The notes beneath the pieces are model-generated. The model did not search any database. It was given only the letters and a program-made list of their open reading frames with translations, and was not told the origin of the DNA. A DNA stretch of 36,627 bases, taken from Tannerella sp. Lineage in GTDB: Bacteria > Bacteroidota > Bacteroidia > Bacteroidales > Tannerellaceae. This document shows positions 10,101 through 19,200 of this stretch, piece after piece (positions within the stretch are counted from its first letter, which is position 1; the number at the start of each line of letters is the position of its first letter). The stretch is from NCBI GenBank assembly GCA_031272455.1, contig JAISTS010000040.1, positions 1 through 36,627 of the forward strand, in the 5' to 3' direction. The position numbers and the translations under genes are program-made.

Positions 10101-12387
10101 TGGCGGCGCCATTATGCCTGGCAACCCGACAACTTACTCCATCGAGCAATATCCGGTGCTGATTGCCCAGCCGCCTGTGCATCTCGACCCCGATTATACT
10201 TTTATCGGATGGACATCGCCGCAACTTACTTCTACACCAATGCAGATTACTTACAGCCTGCCCGTCGGCACTCTGATGGACCTGACGATGAAGGCTAACT
10301 GGGTACGCAAACTCGACGACCTGAACGGCGGAGTCAACGACACGCTCTACCTCTGCGAATCGTCCAAACAACTGCTTGCCGACCCGCAAGGTATCAGCTG
10401 GGAATGGACTTTGCCCGATGGCACTATCCGTACTCAAAGAGATATATCAGCCAATAAATCAGGACGATATACCGTACGAACAGATTATGGCACGATAGTT
10501 CTTGCCGACACGTTGTACGTCTATTTCATTGGCGATGTCAGCGCACGGATAGACTACGTCTCGACACGCGGCGCCAAAGTCGAACGTCTGCAAGAATTTG
10601 TATTGCGCCTGCCGCCGGAAATAACTGCTTATGCTACAGCCGATTGGTCGTTGACCGGCGGCGGAACAATTGTAAGCTCATCTGCCGACTCGCTGAAAGC
10701 GATATGGAGCGCAACGGGCGAAAAAATCATTACGGTACGACTGACTTTCAGCCACGGCTTGGTTACCTGTATGCGTACATTAAGTACAAAGATAAATATA
10801 GGTGAACGCGGACGCGGATACTTCGTCAATCAGAACGTTTCCGGCGGATTGCAGGACGGCAGCTCATGGGAAAATGCCTATCGCACACTCGAAGAGGCGC
10901 TCGACCCGGCTACTCCCGGCGATTATATCTGGGTTGCCAAGGGCACATATCGGGTTCCCACAGGCGGCTTTGTAGCGCGTCAGGACAGCATCTCGGTGTT
11001 TGGCGGCTTCGCTGGCTCGGAAGAATATCTCTACGAGCGCAATACCTCATACAATCCGACCATTCTCGAAGGCAACTACCGCAGCCATGTCATTACTATC
11101 GACAACTGCGTAGGCGTGCGTCTCGACGGCTTCACCATCACAAAAGGTAGCGACGAAGACGGTGGCGGCGTCTATTTCGCCAACGGCGCAACAGGGCAGA
11201 TCGCCAACTGCTTCATCATCAATAATACTGCTACCAATCGAGGAGGCGGTATTTATATGGGCGCTCCATGGTACGGCTACACAACGCCCGAACTTATCAA
11301 TTCCGAAGTCAGCGGCAACACTGCCAACGACGGCGCAGGTATCTATAACACCGGCAGCAATTTGTATATGCTGAATGTTACTGTCAGCGGTAACAAGGCG
11401 GCGAAAAGCGGCGGCGGACTGTATAACGAAGGCGGCGGCAGCCCCATCATACATAATACGATTATCTGGGGTAATCTCGCAGCTAAGGGTACGGATGTAG
11501 CCAATATCAGCGGTGCGCCTTCGTACAGGTACAGCCTCATTGGCGGCTCGACAACCGACGACGGAAAATGGGATCCGACATTCGGCTACGACGGCGGCAA
11601 TAACCGCGACGTCAGTCCGCTGTTTATCACCAAAGGATATGAAGCCGACGGCGTTACTATGCGTACAGGCAACTATCACCTCTCGGCGTCGAGTATAGCT
11701 GTTGACCAAGGTAATAACAGCTTGATGCTCGGAACAAGCACGCCTTGGGATATATTCCTGCTTGAGCCGCGAGCTTCTGCCGTTGCCGGCATCGTTAACG
11801 ACCTCGACTATATGACACGTATTGCCGACAGCGGGCAGGGCGAACGAATAGATATGGGAGCTTATGAGCTGAACGCCAGCAATTTCGTTATTAAAGATAT
11901 TATGCGTAGAATATCTCTTCCCGAAGTCGAAGGCGCTACTTTGGATCCCGGACACGGCATCTATTATGTGCAAAGTAAAGAACATTTTACATTCACTATT
12001 ACGCCCGACGCACAGATGCGAAGCCTCTACCTTAATCTCAGCACTTCGCGCAATCTCGTGCCCGACCACGAAGGCGTAGTGATAGAAAAAGGCGAAAATG
12101 GCGTTTATACCGTAACAATTCTTGCCGTACAGGACTATGTCGAGGTGTTTATCAGTTTCACGAACACACCTGCCGACAACCTGTTTGTACCCGGAACGAG
12201 CATCTATTCGTACAAAGGAAAGATCTATGTGCGGACAGACAAGACATCCGAAGTCGAGATTTACGATTTGGCGGGGATGCTCGTCAAACGGCAGAAAGTG
12301 TCCACCGGCGAGACGGCTATATCGATGCAACCGGGCGTTTACATAGTAACGCTTAACGGCGCAAGACAAAAAGTAATTATCCGCTAA
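4156..12387 (+). CDS. Giant T9SS surface protein with 19 InlB-type repeats and a beta-helix
   Basis: The 2743-residue protein has a signal peptide (residues 1-23, ending LRGQ), so it enters the periplasm by Sec. Residues 24-285 form an unrecognised beta-rich domain. About 290-422 looks Calx-beta-like (FSETEGST, ending IVDDE). About 423-512 is a PKD-like domain (GTIPAFTATN). Residues 514-2048 hold 19 InlB/Listeria-Bacteroides repeats, each with a GYTFxGW core and ending in ANW or AHW. About 2049-2215 are Ig-like. About 2221-2575 form a right-handed beta-helix rich in GGG(I/V)Y and ISGN-like turns. The last 70 or so residues are a T9SS type A sorting domain (VEIYDLAGMLVK, then GVYIVTLNG), so the protein is expected on the cell surface. 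A role in adhesion is likely but unproved. The gene converges with the GH106-like gene, 14 bases apart. No frameshift interrupts it. Confidence 0.9.
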   Translation: MRKLIFIVFSLCALLSQTELRGQTAQVINVNGGTGLTDGLKVVVNTNGALSVYRDNQTQYYSGYTWPDGQGSGVSLTFRFDNGSTYNATKAYLTACSTTPVQQTGNTYTTSITGYVTSTISSKRFYVTLNVSYTYPNKYFLIDYIIRAPSDLGTAETVHMYLDHDAFILGSDASKGYRSSNGEFVGDYRTSTADNCTNMRAKNARFPSAHGFKTKNGFRSYFTGDYSSRSTINSNLMLSNTVNTTCIDDGVAVEFTVGPLSAGQIQGKGVLHCYGDNLSELENLTVNDPTITTSTNTPVTVNFTSATFSETEGSTTHTTSTVKVRVSGGIISQPQVLNITCTNGTASQSTHYTYVKGFTIPAGNYTTAQDFILNNINIVGNTTCNDNLTFTASIDNSTACNDLIIRGTTNPTTTITIVDDETRPTITSTLPNLTYEHQQSAPAITVVTNPTGATVRWTNSNTSIGLAANGTGTIPAFTATNTTSTPITATITVTPEVSCTGTPKTFTITVNPKYTITYVYNGGNAPATANPTTYVYGPAFSIVNTPTRTGYTFRGWTCPELGITTPTTPVNVPANTTGNLTLTADWGAPNTYAITYTLYGGTVEPPNPNPSTYDITTPAFTLKNPVRVGYTFTGWTGSNGSTPQMTITVPQGSTGAREYSANWSINTYTIGYNFNTGVAPTTANKSSFQITEVPFTINTTATANQPTKTGYDFTGWTGHDITTPNKTINVSNTTFSVAGVPENLSYTANWSTHLYSITYTLNDGIPSSPNPSGYTIESAAITLNNPTRLGYTFTGWTGSNGSSPQTTVTIAAGSTGDKTYTANFTRDTYTIGYTLTTPNGSAGTITGTPNPTTYHVETATFTLTNPTHPGYTFKGWSGTGLTGDNNMTVTIPVGSTGARTYVAHWAIESANNFNISYTLTTPTTPELIDVPANPTTYNIETNTITLINPSHPGYTFKGWTGSNGTTPQLTVTIPKGSTGDRSYTANWALESSNSFPITYTVATTSAPGLVVVSPPNPTSYNVETATFTLTNPTHPGYTFKGWSGTGLTGTNNMTVTIPQGSTGARTYVANWAIESANEFTISYILTTPTTPELTTVPANPTTYNVETNTITLINPSHPGYTFKGWSGTGLTGTNNMTVTIPKGSTGDRTYTAHWALESSNSFNISYTLTTPTTPTLVVVSPANPTTYNVETATFTLTNPTHPGYTFKGWSGTGLTGTNNMTVTIPKGSTGDRSYTAHWALEPTNDFNIAYTLTTPTTPEMIVIPNNPVTYNVETATFTLINPSHPGYTFKGWSGTGLTGTNNMTVTIAKGSTGDRAYTANWAIEAANNFTITYNLDGGTVAGTNPTSYNVETPTFALINPTREGYTFAGWTGSNGTTPQTSVSVAKGSTGAKNFTANWEVTAANAYAITYTLTTPNNQSGVITGTPNPVQYFVNTPTFTLTNPTHPGYTFKGWSGTGLTGTNNMTVTIPIGSTGARSYTAHWAIEAANNFPISYTLTTPTTPELIVVPANPTSYNIETNTITLINPSHPGYTFKGWTGSNGTTPQLTVTIPKGSTGSRSYTANWALESTNDFTISYTVATPTTPNLVVVSPANPTSYNVETNTITLTNPTHPGYTFKGWSGTGLTGTNNMTVTIPKGSIGDRSYTAHWAIESANNFTISYTVATPTVPGLVVVSPPNPTSYNIETPTITLTNPTHPGYTFTGWSGTDLTGNGNMTVTIPVGSYGPRSYTAHWTLDAANDFNLSYTLTAPNGSEGVISGTPNPAKYNIETTTFTLTNPTHPGYSFTGWSGTDLTGNANMSVTINKGSTGDRSFTAHWSLLTFNITYDYDGGTATNPATYTTETASFTLQTPVRSGYTFTGWSGTGLTGNANMTVIIPVGSSGNRSYTAHWSLNSYSISYDAGGGNILSAIPSAWLNYTVETLPTGIDITPVRLGYTFKGWEGHGLSGQDSPFDITTATPGVPGDLHFTASWAVDVYNITYDPNGGAIMPGNPTTYSIEQYPVLIAQPPVHLDPDYTFIGWTSPQLTSTPMQITYSLPVGTLMDLTMKANWVRKLDDLNGGVNDTLYLCESSKQLLADPQGISWEWTLPDGTIRTQRDISANKSGRYTVRTDYGTIVLADTLYVYFIGDVSARIDYVSTRGAKVERLQEFVLRLPPEITAYATADWSLTGGGTIVSSSADSLKAIWSATGEKIITVRLTFSHGLVTCMRTLSTKINIGERGRGYFVNQNVSGGLQDGSSWENAYRTLEEALDPATPGDYIWVAKGTYRVPTGGFVARQDSISVFGGFAGSEEYLYERNTSYNPTILEGNYRSHVITIDNCVGVRLDGFTITKGSDEDGGGVYFANGATGQIANCFIINNTATNRGGGIYMGAPWYGYTTPELINSEVSGNTANDGAGIYNTGSNLYMLNVTVSGNKAAKSGGGLYNEGGGSPIIHNTIIWGNLAAKGTDVANISGAPSYRYSLIGGSTTDDGKWDPTFGYDGGNNRDVSPLFITKGYEADGVTMRTGNYHLSASSIAVDQGNNSLMLGTSTPWDIFLLEPRASAVAGIVNDLDYMTRIADSGQGERIDMGAYELNASNFVIKDIMRRISLPEVEGATLDPGHGIYYVQSKEHFTFTITPDAQMRSLYLNLSTSRNLVPDHEGVVIEKGENGVYTVTILAVQDYVEVFISFTNTPADNLFVPGTSIYSYKGKIYVRTDKTSEVEIYDLAGMLVKRQKVSTGETAISMQPGVYIVTLNGARQKVIIR
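5695..10302 (+). repeat. Tandem array of 19 InlB/Listeria-Bacteroides repeats inside the surface-protein gene
   Basis: Units start at 5695, 5929, 6157, 6418, 6640, 6892, 7138, 7390, 7639, 7891, 8140, 8371, 8623, 8869, 9121, 9373, 9616, 9835 and 10078. Most are 243-252 bases (81-84 codons); the first four, the eleventh and the last are shorter or longer variants. Units 5-10 and 12-16 are nearly identical in their GYTFKGWSGTGLTG part at the DNA level. Units 1-4, 11 and 17-19 are more diverged. That pattern fits an old array whose centre has been re-amplified or homogenised recently. Open frame is kept throughout. Confidence 0.9.
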
Positions 12388-12401
12388 AAATCGGGTGAAT
12401 T

Positions 12402-15400
12402 TTACTGTTCATCCACGATTTCATCGATAGTTACCGGACCCAGCAATCCCGATTCCAGCAGCGGCGAATCCTTCGTGTAATGTTTATACGTGGCGAAGGT
12501 AAACCGCTTGCCGTCGGGCGACGTAACATTCTCATCACCAATCAGACGGTTCGCCCAGAGATTGACGACTTCGATTTCCAGCTCGTTGTCGCCGTCTCTG
12601 ATGGCGCCGGTGATCTCCGTTTGCCACGGTTCAGCCCAAACGACACCTAAGTCATTGCCGTTTAGACGGATACGAGCCATATTTCTGACCTTTCCGAGCG
12701 ACAGTGCATAGCGTTTCGACTGCGTGCCCTCGATATGGAATGTCTGGCGATAGACTGCCGTACCGGAATAATAGCGTATCCCCTCGTCGGCGTTCTGCGA
12801 CCAGTCTGTCAGTCGGTCGAAAACCGTCTTTTCGGGACCGCCCCAAGCCGGATCGAAGGCGACTTCCCAAGGATCGTTCAAAGTTTTAACTGTCAGATAA
12901 TCAGTGAAATTGCTCTTTGCGTCGGTTTTCAGTATAGATTTTACGGTGAAAACGATAAAATAACTTTCAAAAGGCTTGAATTGAAGCGGGATCTGCGTTT
13001 TTTCGCCGTCAAAGTCCACTTTTGGCAGTGCGCGCTGCTCTCTGGTAACGGGATGCCAGAGTTCGGGCTGCCCTTTGGCTCGGAAAGTAACCGTCGTAGT
13101 TACAGCCTCGCCCGTCCGGTTCGACACGAAATAAATCTCGCAGTCGTCCGTTCGGCGGTGGGTATAGCGCAACGCTTCCGAAACGGTCGAAAAATCAGGG
13201 GCTATTCCATTGTCCGACAATATCTTACTTGTGATTTCGTATTTTGGATACAGACGGTCGATATCAGCCGACGCCTTGCCGTAGTACAGCCTGCCGCGAC
13301 CGGTCGGATATCCGGTAATGCCTTCAATATCAATCTTATCCTCATCCCATAAGGCATCGGCTATGGCTTTCACCCTGTCGTCGCAAGCCGGAAAATCCGT
13401 CAGACTTGGCGATTTCATCGGCGGCAATCCCGTTACCGTTGCGCCGGCTTCGGTCAGTTCTTTAACCTTGCCGAGCAGCTCAGGCGTCATCGTCTCGACG
13501 GCAGGCAGCACGAGCAGCCGATACGACGCACCGCTTGCAAAGACAATCTGTCCGTCCCTGACCGACGCCGTCATCAGCATCGAAGGCGGACAGGCGTCGA
13601 AACTGTAGCCTTTCCTGTCGGGTAAGGGCGTCTCGCCGCGAAAATTATTAGGGTTAGCAGCGTCCATCTCAAGCCCGCCAATCGCAGATAAGGGCGGCAA
13701 AAACACGTGCGGTGCGCCTTCGGGAGCGAGATAGAGCACATCGGCGACGGTGCGTCCCTGCTGAAGCATAAACTGGCAGCGGGCGACATAGCTGTGATAG
13801 CCTTGTGCCATCGACCACCACGTCTGATTGCGATCCCAGTGCACGCCGTAGGGTCCCATCGTCATGCCCGGGCGTTGGCTGTCGGGCAGCGGTTGATGCT
13901 GGAAAGTGTGATACATCAGGCGGTTAATGCCTGCCGCAAACGCCCAGTCGGTCTGGTTTTTCATCGAAGCGGGATGCTGACGCCAGCCGTCGAGATGAGC
14001 CGTGAATGCTTCGGCAGGCACGACGGGCTGTCCGAGCAGGTGGGCTGCCGACGAGCCTTCGATGGCGCTGAAGCCCGTGTTGTAGCCCTCGCCGAGGCTC
14101 CAGAACTCAGCCATCGGCATATCGGCGGCAACGGCAAGCTCAAGGTCGGCGACCGGATTCATGTCGTAAGGCTCGATGGATACGTTCAAGCCGTAGCCTT
14201 GTGCATATTTCCTGACGTGCCCCACGTGATTTTCGATAACAAGCTCCTGAGCCGTACGCCTCACATCCCACAGAAAACGCTCGCTCTGTTCGATGCTGTT
14301 GATAACCTGACCGTCGTAAACGGGATAAAATGGCAGCGGGTCGTAATGGCGACGACGCATAAATTCTTCGCGAAAATGCTGTGTCCAGTTTTGTGCGCCC
14401 ATCTCCCAACTGTCTATATGTAAGGTGATTAACCCGCCCGTCTCTTTCTTATGCTCAAAACCGGAACGACGAAACAGTCGGCTCGTGAAATTTTCAAAGT
14501 GATGGTTTAGCGCTGTGGTGTCGAACTTGTCAACTTCCAATCCTACGCCGGGCAGTGGCGCCGGTCGCGTGGCAGCGCCGTTGTTGACTGCTCCGAAACG
14601 CATCACCGTCCATTCGCCTTCGGGAGCGTCCCATTCAATAGTGCCGTCGGGCTGCAACAGCGCGGTGAGATCGATGATTTGCGACGTCTGAACGACGACG
14701 CGCTTTAAGGGTTCGTTATATGCAGCTTTTGAAGGCAGATATTGCTTCACGCCCTCTGCCGAGCTGTATGGTTTGCGATAGTACAGCGCCTTCTCTTCGA
14801 TAGCCGTAACGGGAAAATATGCTTTTTCGGTTGACAGCTCGGATCCGAAAGTCGCCGTGCCTGCCGGAAAAGCAAGCGTCGCCACATCGCGATAATACGT
14901 CTCCCACTGGTGTTTGGCTTCGGGCGTAAACGAACTTTCGCCAAAGAACGGACGCTTCGGATGTGGCTGTGGCATAACGACTTTGCGCTGTCCGCCGCCC
15001 GTGATTTCCGTTCGTGTGCTGACGAGATGCTGCATCGACTCGTCGGCTTCGACCCAAGGTCCGCCGCTACCCGTCCAGCCCGGTCCGATGCCAAGTATCA
15101 TCCTGATACCCAGACGCTCACATTCGTGCAGCGCGTGGCTGAACAGGTCTTGCCATTCGTCGCTCAGGAAATCGACTTTCCCGCGCGGCACACCGACATT
15201 GACCTCAAGATAAACGACATAGCCTATACCTGCCTGCTGCATCGCCTCAAGGTCTTTAGTGATGCCTGCAGCCGAAACGTTGCCGTCCATAAAATACCAG
15301 TAAACGCCCGCACGAGCCGTGTCGGGTGGATAGATAAAACCCTGTGAAAGAGCAGTATAGTCTGTCGGGATGCTTCCGCTGCATCCGCATAATAAAACGC

Positions 15401-15434
15401 CCATAACGGCGCCAATGTAAAAGAATTTTTTCAT
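12402..15434 (-). CDS. GH106-like glycoside hydrolase lipoprotein (alpha-L-rhamnosidase type)
   Basis: The 1010-residue protein starts with a lipoprotein signal (LLCGC, lipid on Cys18), so it is membrane-anchored and probably periplasmic or on the surface. The N-terminal catalytic region opens with the family signature around residues 44-80 (VYWYFMDGNVSAAGITKDLE, then GIGYVVYLEVNVG). It continues with the barrel elements MILGIGPGWTGSGGPWVE and LHIDSWEMGAQNW, as in GH106-type alpha-L-rhamnosidases and related uncharacterised enzymes. About residues 850-1000 form a galactose-binding-like beta sandwich (RIRLNGNDLGVVWAEPWQ). The length is usual for the family. Substrate is inferred (rhamnose-containing glycans such as pectin or bacterial polysaccharide) and could differ. 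It is a single gene with its own promoter, divergent from the small lipoprotein at 15536. Confidence 0.85.
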   Translation of the reverse strand: MKKFFYIGAVMGVLLCGCSGSIPTDYTALSQGFIYPPDTARAGVYWYFMDGNVSAAGITKDLEAMQQAGIGYVVYLEVNVGVPRGKVDFLSDEWQDLFSHALHECERLGIRMILGIGPGWTGSGGPWVEADESMQHLVSTRTEITGGGQRKVVMPQPHPKRPFFGESSFTPEAKHQWETYYRDVATLAFPAGTATFGSELSTEKAYFPVTAIEEKALYYRKPYSSAEGVKQYLPSKAAYNEPLKRVVVQTSQIIDLTALLQPDGTIEWDAPEGEWTVMRFGAVNNGAATRPAPLPGVGLEVDKFDTTALNHHFENFTSRLFRRSGFEHKKETGGLITLHIDSWEMGAQNWTQHFREEFMRRRHYDPLPFYPVYDGQVINSIEQSERFLWDVRRTAQELVIENHVGHVRKYAQGYGLNVSIEPYDMNPVADLELAVAADMPMAEFWSLGEGYNTGFSAIEGSSAAHLLGQPVVPAEAFTAHLDGWRQHPASMKNQTDWAFAAGINRLMYHTFQHQPLPDSQRPGMTMGPYGVHWDRNQTWWSMAQGYHSYVARCQFMLQQGRTVADVLYLAPEGAPHVFLPPLSAIGGLEMDAANPNNFRGETPLPDRKGYSFDACPPSMLMTASVRDGQIVFASGASYRLLVLPAVETMTPELLGKVKELTEAGATVTGLPPMKSPSLTDFPACDDRVKAIADALWDEDKIDIEGITGYPTGRGRLYYGKASADIDRLYPKYEITSKILSDNGIAPDFSTVSEALRYTHRRTDDCEIYFVSNRTGEAVTTTVTFRAKGQPELWHPVTREQRALPKVDFDGEKTQIPLQFKPFESYFIVFTVKSILKTDAKSNFTDYLTVKTLNDPWEVAFDPAWGGPEKTVFDRLTDWSQNADEGIRYYSGTAVYRQTFHIEGTQSKRYALSLGKVRNMARIRLNGNDLGVVWAEPWQTEITGAIRDGDNELEIEVVNLWANRLIGDENVTSPDGKRFTFATYKHYTKDSPLLESGLLGPVTIDEIVDEQ

Positions 15435-15455
15435 GTCTCAAATTTGTGTTTACTG

Positions 15456-15463
15456 CAAAGGTA
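15456..15463 (-). promoter_or_regulatory. -7 element for the GH106-like gene
   Basis: Minus-strand TACCTTTG matches TAnnTTTG and sits 21 bases before the ATG at 15434, giving a very short leader. It is divergent from the plus-strand element at 15508. Confidence 0.55.
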
Positions 15464-15507
15464 AGCATTTTTTTTCACTCTGCACTGTCGTTTTCAATGA
15501 ACTTTTG

Positions 15508-15515
15508 TATCTTTG
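15508..15515 (+). promoter_or_regulatory. -7 element for the small lipoprotein gene
   Basis: TATCTTTG matches TAnnTTTG 20 bases before the ATG at 15536. It lies inside a longer open frame that starts at 15446, which supports the start at 15536. Confidence 0.55.
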
Positions 15516-15535
15516 CACGACAAAAATCAAACGAT

Positions 15536-16012
15536 ATGAAAGCTAAACATCTGAAATTGAGTTTAATGATAGCGATAATGACTGTTGTCGGAGGCTGTAA
15601 TAACGCGCCGCGACAGTTCAAGCTGCAGTTCATTATGGAGACGATGAATAACTACCGCACGACGCTCGAACTTGACGAACGAGGCGGCTATGTCATTACA
15701 TCGCAGAACTTTTTTATGGACCGACACGCAGGCAAGGCGGCGCCCGAAACGAACTTCGGCGAATTGACGCAAGCGGAAACCGACCGATTGAAGAGCCTGA
15801 TGCAACGCTGTAACCTGATGAAAATGGATGATGCTTATGGATTCGAGACAGACGCAAATCCTGTAACCGAAAACATAATTTATCAAATAATATACAATGC
15901 CGATGGCAAAGAAAAGATGATCACCATACGCTATAATCCTGACATTAAGCTGCCTGCAACCTACGTCGCGCTGCACGAATTTTTTATCGACTGCTTAAAA
16001 AAATATTCTTGA
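15536..16012 (+). CDS. Small lipoprotein of unknown function
   Basis: I do not recognise a family. The 158-residue product begins with a lipoprotein signal: a hydrophobic run ending VVGGC, with Cys21 as the lipidated residue, followed by NNAP. I chose this start because a longer frame from 15446 would put a promoter element inside the gene and bury the signal peptide. The mature part reads like a small alpha/beta domain: YRTTLELDERGGYVITSQNFF, a helix with LTQAETDRLKSLMQRC, then IIYQIIYNADGKEKMITIRYN and a closing helix. This looks like periplasmic DUF families that share a strand-helix-strand core, but no named family is claimed. It is probably monocistronic. A 6-bp hairpin (16014-16031) follows the stop but has no T-run, so it is not a convincing terminator. 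Confidence 0.8.
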   Translation: MKAKHLKLSLMIAIMTVVGGCNNAPRQFKLQFIMETMNNYRTTLELDERGGYVITSQNFFMDRHAGKAAPETNFGELTQAETDRLKSLMQRCNLMKMDDAYGFETDANPVTENIIYQIIYNADGKEKMITIRYNPDIKLPATYVALHEFFIDCLKKYS

Positions 16013-16158
16013 GCCACAATTCGCCTTGTGGATATAAAAAATACAAAAAAATGTGGTTCTGCGGTGCTGACGCCCTAATAATCAGACCTCAACGTCGAAA
16101 TTTGCTTCCTGTTTTTTTGCGTCTCGTTAACTTTATTCAATTTATTTTAACACAAAAA

Positions 16159-16190
16159 GTTGTACAACCTATAAATTTTTTATAATTTTG
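16159..16190 (+). promoter_or_regulatory. Promoter of the 1265-residue surface protein, with a palindrome over the -33 region
   Basis: TAATTTTG (16183-16190) is a -7 element. TTG at 16160-16162 lies 20 bases upstream, as expected for -33. The -33 TTG is embedded in a perfect 10-bp palindrome, GTTGTACAAC (16159-16168), which could be an operator. The leader to the ATG at 16287 is about 90 bases. The intergenic region 16013-16286 holds nothing else that I can identify. Confidence 0.5.
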
Positions 16191-16286
16191 CGGCGTCGTA
16201 AGAGTGATATACGTCGTTGTTCGACAGTATTTTAACACCATGCTTTTCGACTTTGGGAAATTAATAAATTTAAAACAATGAATTGA

Positions 16287-19200
16287 ATGAAGAGAAGATT
16301 CACAATTTATGCCATAGCAAGCGCTGTAGCCTTGCTTGGCGGGGAAAACCGTGTTGCGGGACAAGTTCTGCAACAGTTTGATAATAATGCCGGTATGCCA
16401 CCATATACGAGCAGCGTTTCTAATAATGGTCAGTTCGATACTAAATACACCATTGCCAACGGAACTGTTGTGTTAAACAACAATTTTGGTCCCGGCGAGA
16501 GTGGAACGATTACTCCGGGAACAGGCGCAAGTCAAAACAGTGGCTATCACAGCGCTACGGGTAGCGCCTATTATAATCCTTTTGCTGTCGGGAACGGGGT
16601 AATAACCGTTGGCGGCACAACAAATGTTGTGGAAAATGTGAGTAATGTTAGTCAGGTAGGAAGCAGCCAATCATTTCATATAGGTAGCAATGAAAGTCCC
16701 GCTTCAAGAATCTGGGATTCAGTCAATAACGTATATGATTGTGATTCTACGATATATTATGGTTCGGTTATTGACGCTCCGGAAGCCCCTGCAGTTCCCG
16801 ACGGCACAGGTCTTTCCACTATAAGCTCAAGCAACACTCCAACTGCTTATACCAAAGCAACTACCATCACCGTCGATGGTCGCTCAAAAACATCAAAAGC
16901 GCCATGGCAGTTCCAACAGTTTTATTTCCTGAACAATCCGTGGTATTATAACAGCTATATTTTGAAAGATGCTAATGCAACCATCCCCCGTGTTTATTAT
17001 TATGAGCAATTTGTTAATGGAGCGTGGACATATACACCTGTTACTCAACATATTATAAAGACTGTAAGCTATACCGGCTGCACAGTGTTGGGCGGTTATG
17101 TTGAAGGTAAAATCGTCCTGGAGGCAGGCTCGCATATTCGTTTGGATGCAACTGCAAATTCGGGCGTGAGCATAGGTGCAGGTTCGCACAGCGATTCAAA
17201 AGCGACTCTCACTTTGCCCGCAACGCATTATTCGCTGATGAACGACGGCAATTTTGACGCTGCAAGCATTATAGCAGGAAAGGGCGGTCAGATTGACAAT
17301 CTTTCGCCTTTGGGCGTCAATGCTGTTATCGGTATTAAAGGAAATTATATCAGCGGAGCCACTTCGATCAGCACAAATCAAGCAGGCGGAACAATATTGC
17401 TGGGCGAAAACACAGCCGGACAGGATAAAATTAAAATCGCTCAGACCACCGGCGCGGCGACTGTCGTAAAAGATTTGCTCTACACCGACTCGGTTTACAC
17501 TTTGACAGGCTACAGGAAGGGCGTTGCCAATGTCGGGAATTATGGAAACAATAATCTTGTCATTACCGGCGCCGCTACGATGTTTTCAAATGTCGGGAGC
17601 GCCGGATTGCAGATTTACGCTCGAAATTGCGATAACTGCCTTGACATTATTTTCCAGACAAGCTCGCCAATCATCAATATCAACAGCGCAGGCGGCTTCG
17701 TCAACGATGCTTCGAGGCATTTAATATATGATGTAAAGAGCGCGTTTAACAGCACTGCATCAGGGCATACCACCTTGCGTGCCGGAGGAGTGAAATTTAA
17801 CGCTGCGCATAGCTATTCAGCCACTTCGACGGGCGACTACTGGGTGCATGCTGTCGGCATGGATAAATATAATGGATTGCCATACTGCGGCGATGGCGAT
17901 ATTTTAATGAACGCTGAGACAACGATTAGCAGCGCTTCGTCGGGTAATATCCTTTTTAAAGCTAAGAATAATGTGCATCTGCAAGATATTCAATATATTG
18001 CACGTCGTAACGCAGGGAGCGTATTTATCGCCGCCGACAATAACATTAAACTCCAGTATGGCAGTTCCTTTCATTGTGATGCCGATACGTCTGAAAACAA
18101 GGCTCGCGACCTTGTACTCAACTTCGATGTTGACGCGGAGGGCGTCTCAATAACATCCGGCGGGTTTGCTGCTGTGGCTTCCGACCTTATTGATGTTTAC
18201 AAGAATATGATTTTTTACGGTGGTAAGGGCAAAGGGATGAGCACTGTGCCGACTTACGGCAATTTGCGCGGCGCCAATGTTTCGGGCTATGGTCTCTATT
18301 TCCTTACTCAGGCGAACAAACAGAACGACACCGCCCGCCTTACCTTCCACGCCGACGCACGTGTCTATACCCAAAATCAGCGGACGCTTATCGCATCGCC
18401 GACGTTCGAAACCTACGGCAACCTCGACCTGAACACGTATCTCGATCGGGGCAGCCGCACGGCAATCACTGTCCGTACTGACAGCCTTATTATGCACGAC
18501 AGCCTGATTATCGACGGCGTTAAGACGACCTTTGAGCCGTGGTCGGATATGCCACGCAATATGCCTGTATTTAAACTTGGACATCAACGCTTTACGCCTC
18601 CGTTTGGCACAGCATCGACCGTTGCAGGCAATGGCGGCGCCAACTGCGATAACTGCTATACCTCGGCAAAAGACGAGTACGGTTTTGGCGTTGGCTATCC
18701 GGTTGACCTCGACACGATTTTCGTAGCCTTCCGCAATGGCGCGTCGATTCCGCGTCTGCACACTCTCGTTGCCGACCACGCGAAGATCACATTTCTTACC
18801 GATAAATATGACAGTCCGACTGTTGACGCAATATTTAAGGCTGATACTTTTAAGATTCGCAATCACGTCGAACTGTTTTCTACGGGATCGAAACAAGCGT
18901 ACTCCGGACAACTTGAGCTGGTTTCCGAAGAGCAAATGGCATTAAACAACTATACGGGCATCTATACCCGTCATCTGCACTTTGAGCCTGTGGCGCCAAC
19001 TTGCTCCGAATATTCTCAAAGTCAGCTCTGGACACGGATTAATCAGATGGAAGTTATCCCGACGACAACGCTGGGCGGCTTTGGCTGGCTGCACGCATCA
19101 GTAAACGTTCAGGTCGGCGGCAACCTGTTTCCGGGTTTCGCATCACTCGGCGCTGAGGGTAACAGCTACGAACAGATGCCCGGAGTGCTGAAGTTTGAAG

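Noticed and set aside
5695..10302. Regularly spaced direct repeats that could suggest a CRISPR array or satellite
   Set aside because: The period is about 250 bases, the frame is open throughout, and each unit encodes a known protein repeat.
11047..12369. Minus-strand open frame of 440 codons, plus several repetitive minus-strand frames between 5344 and 8598
   Set aside because: They are antisense to the giant surface protein. Their apparent repeats only reflect the InlB repeats of the sense strand.
16014..16031. Hairpin CCACAA/TTGTGG after the small lipoprotein gene, with a second TGTGG downstream
   Set aside because: The stem is only 6 bp and no T-run follows on the plus strand, so neither a terminator nor a switch can be supported.
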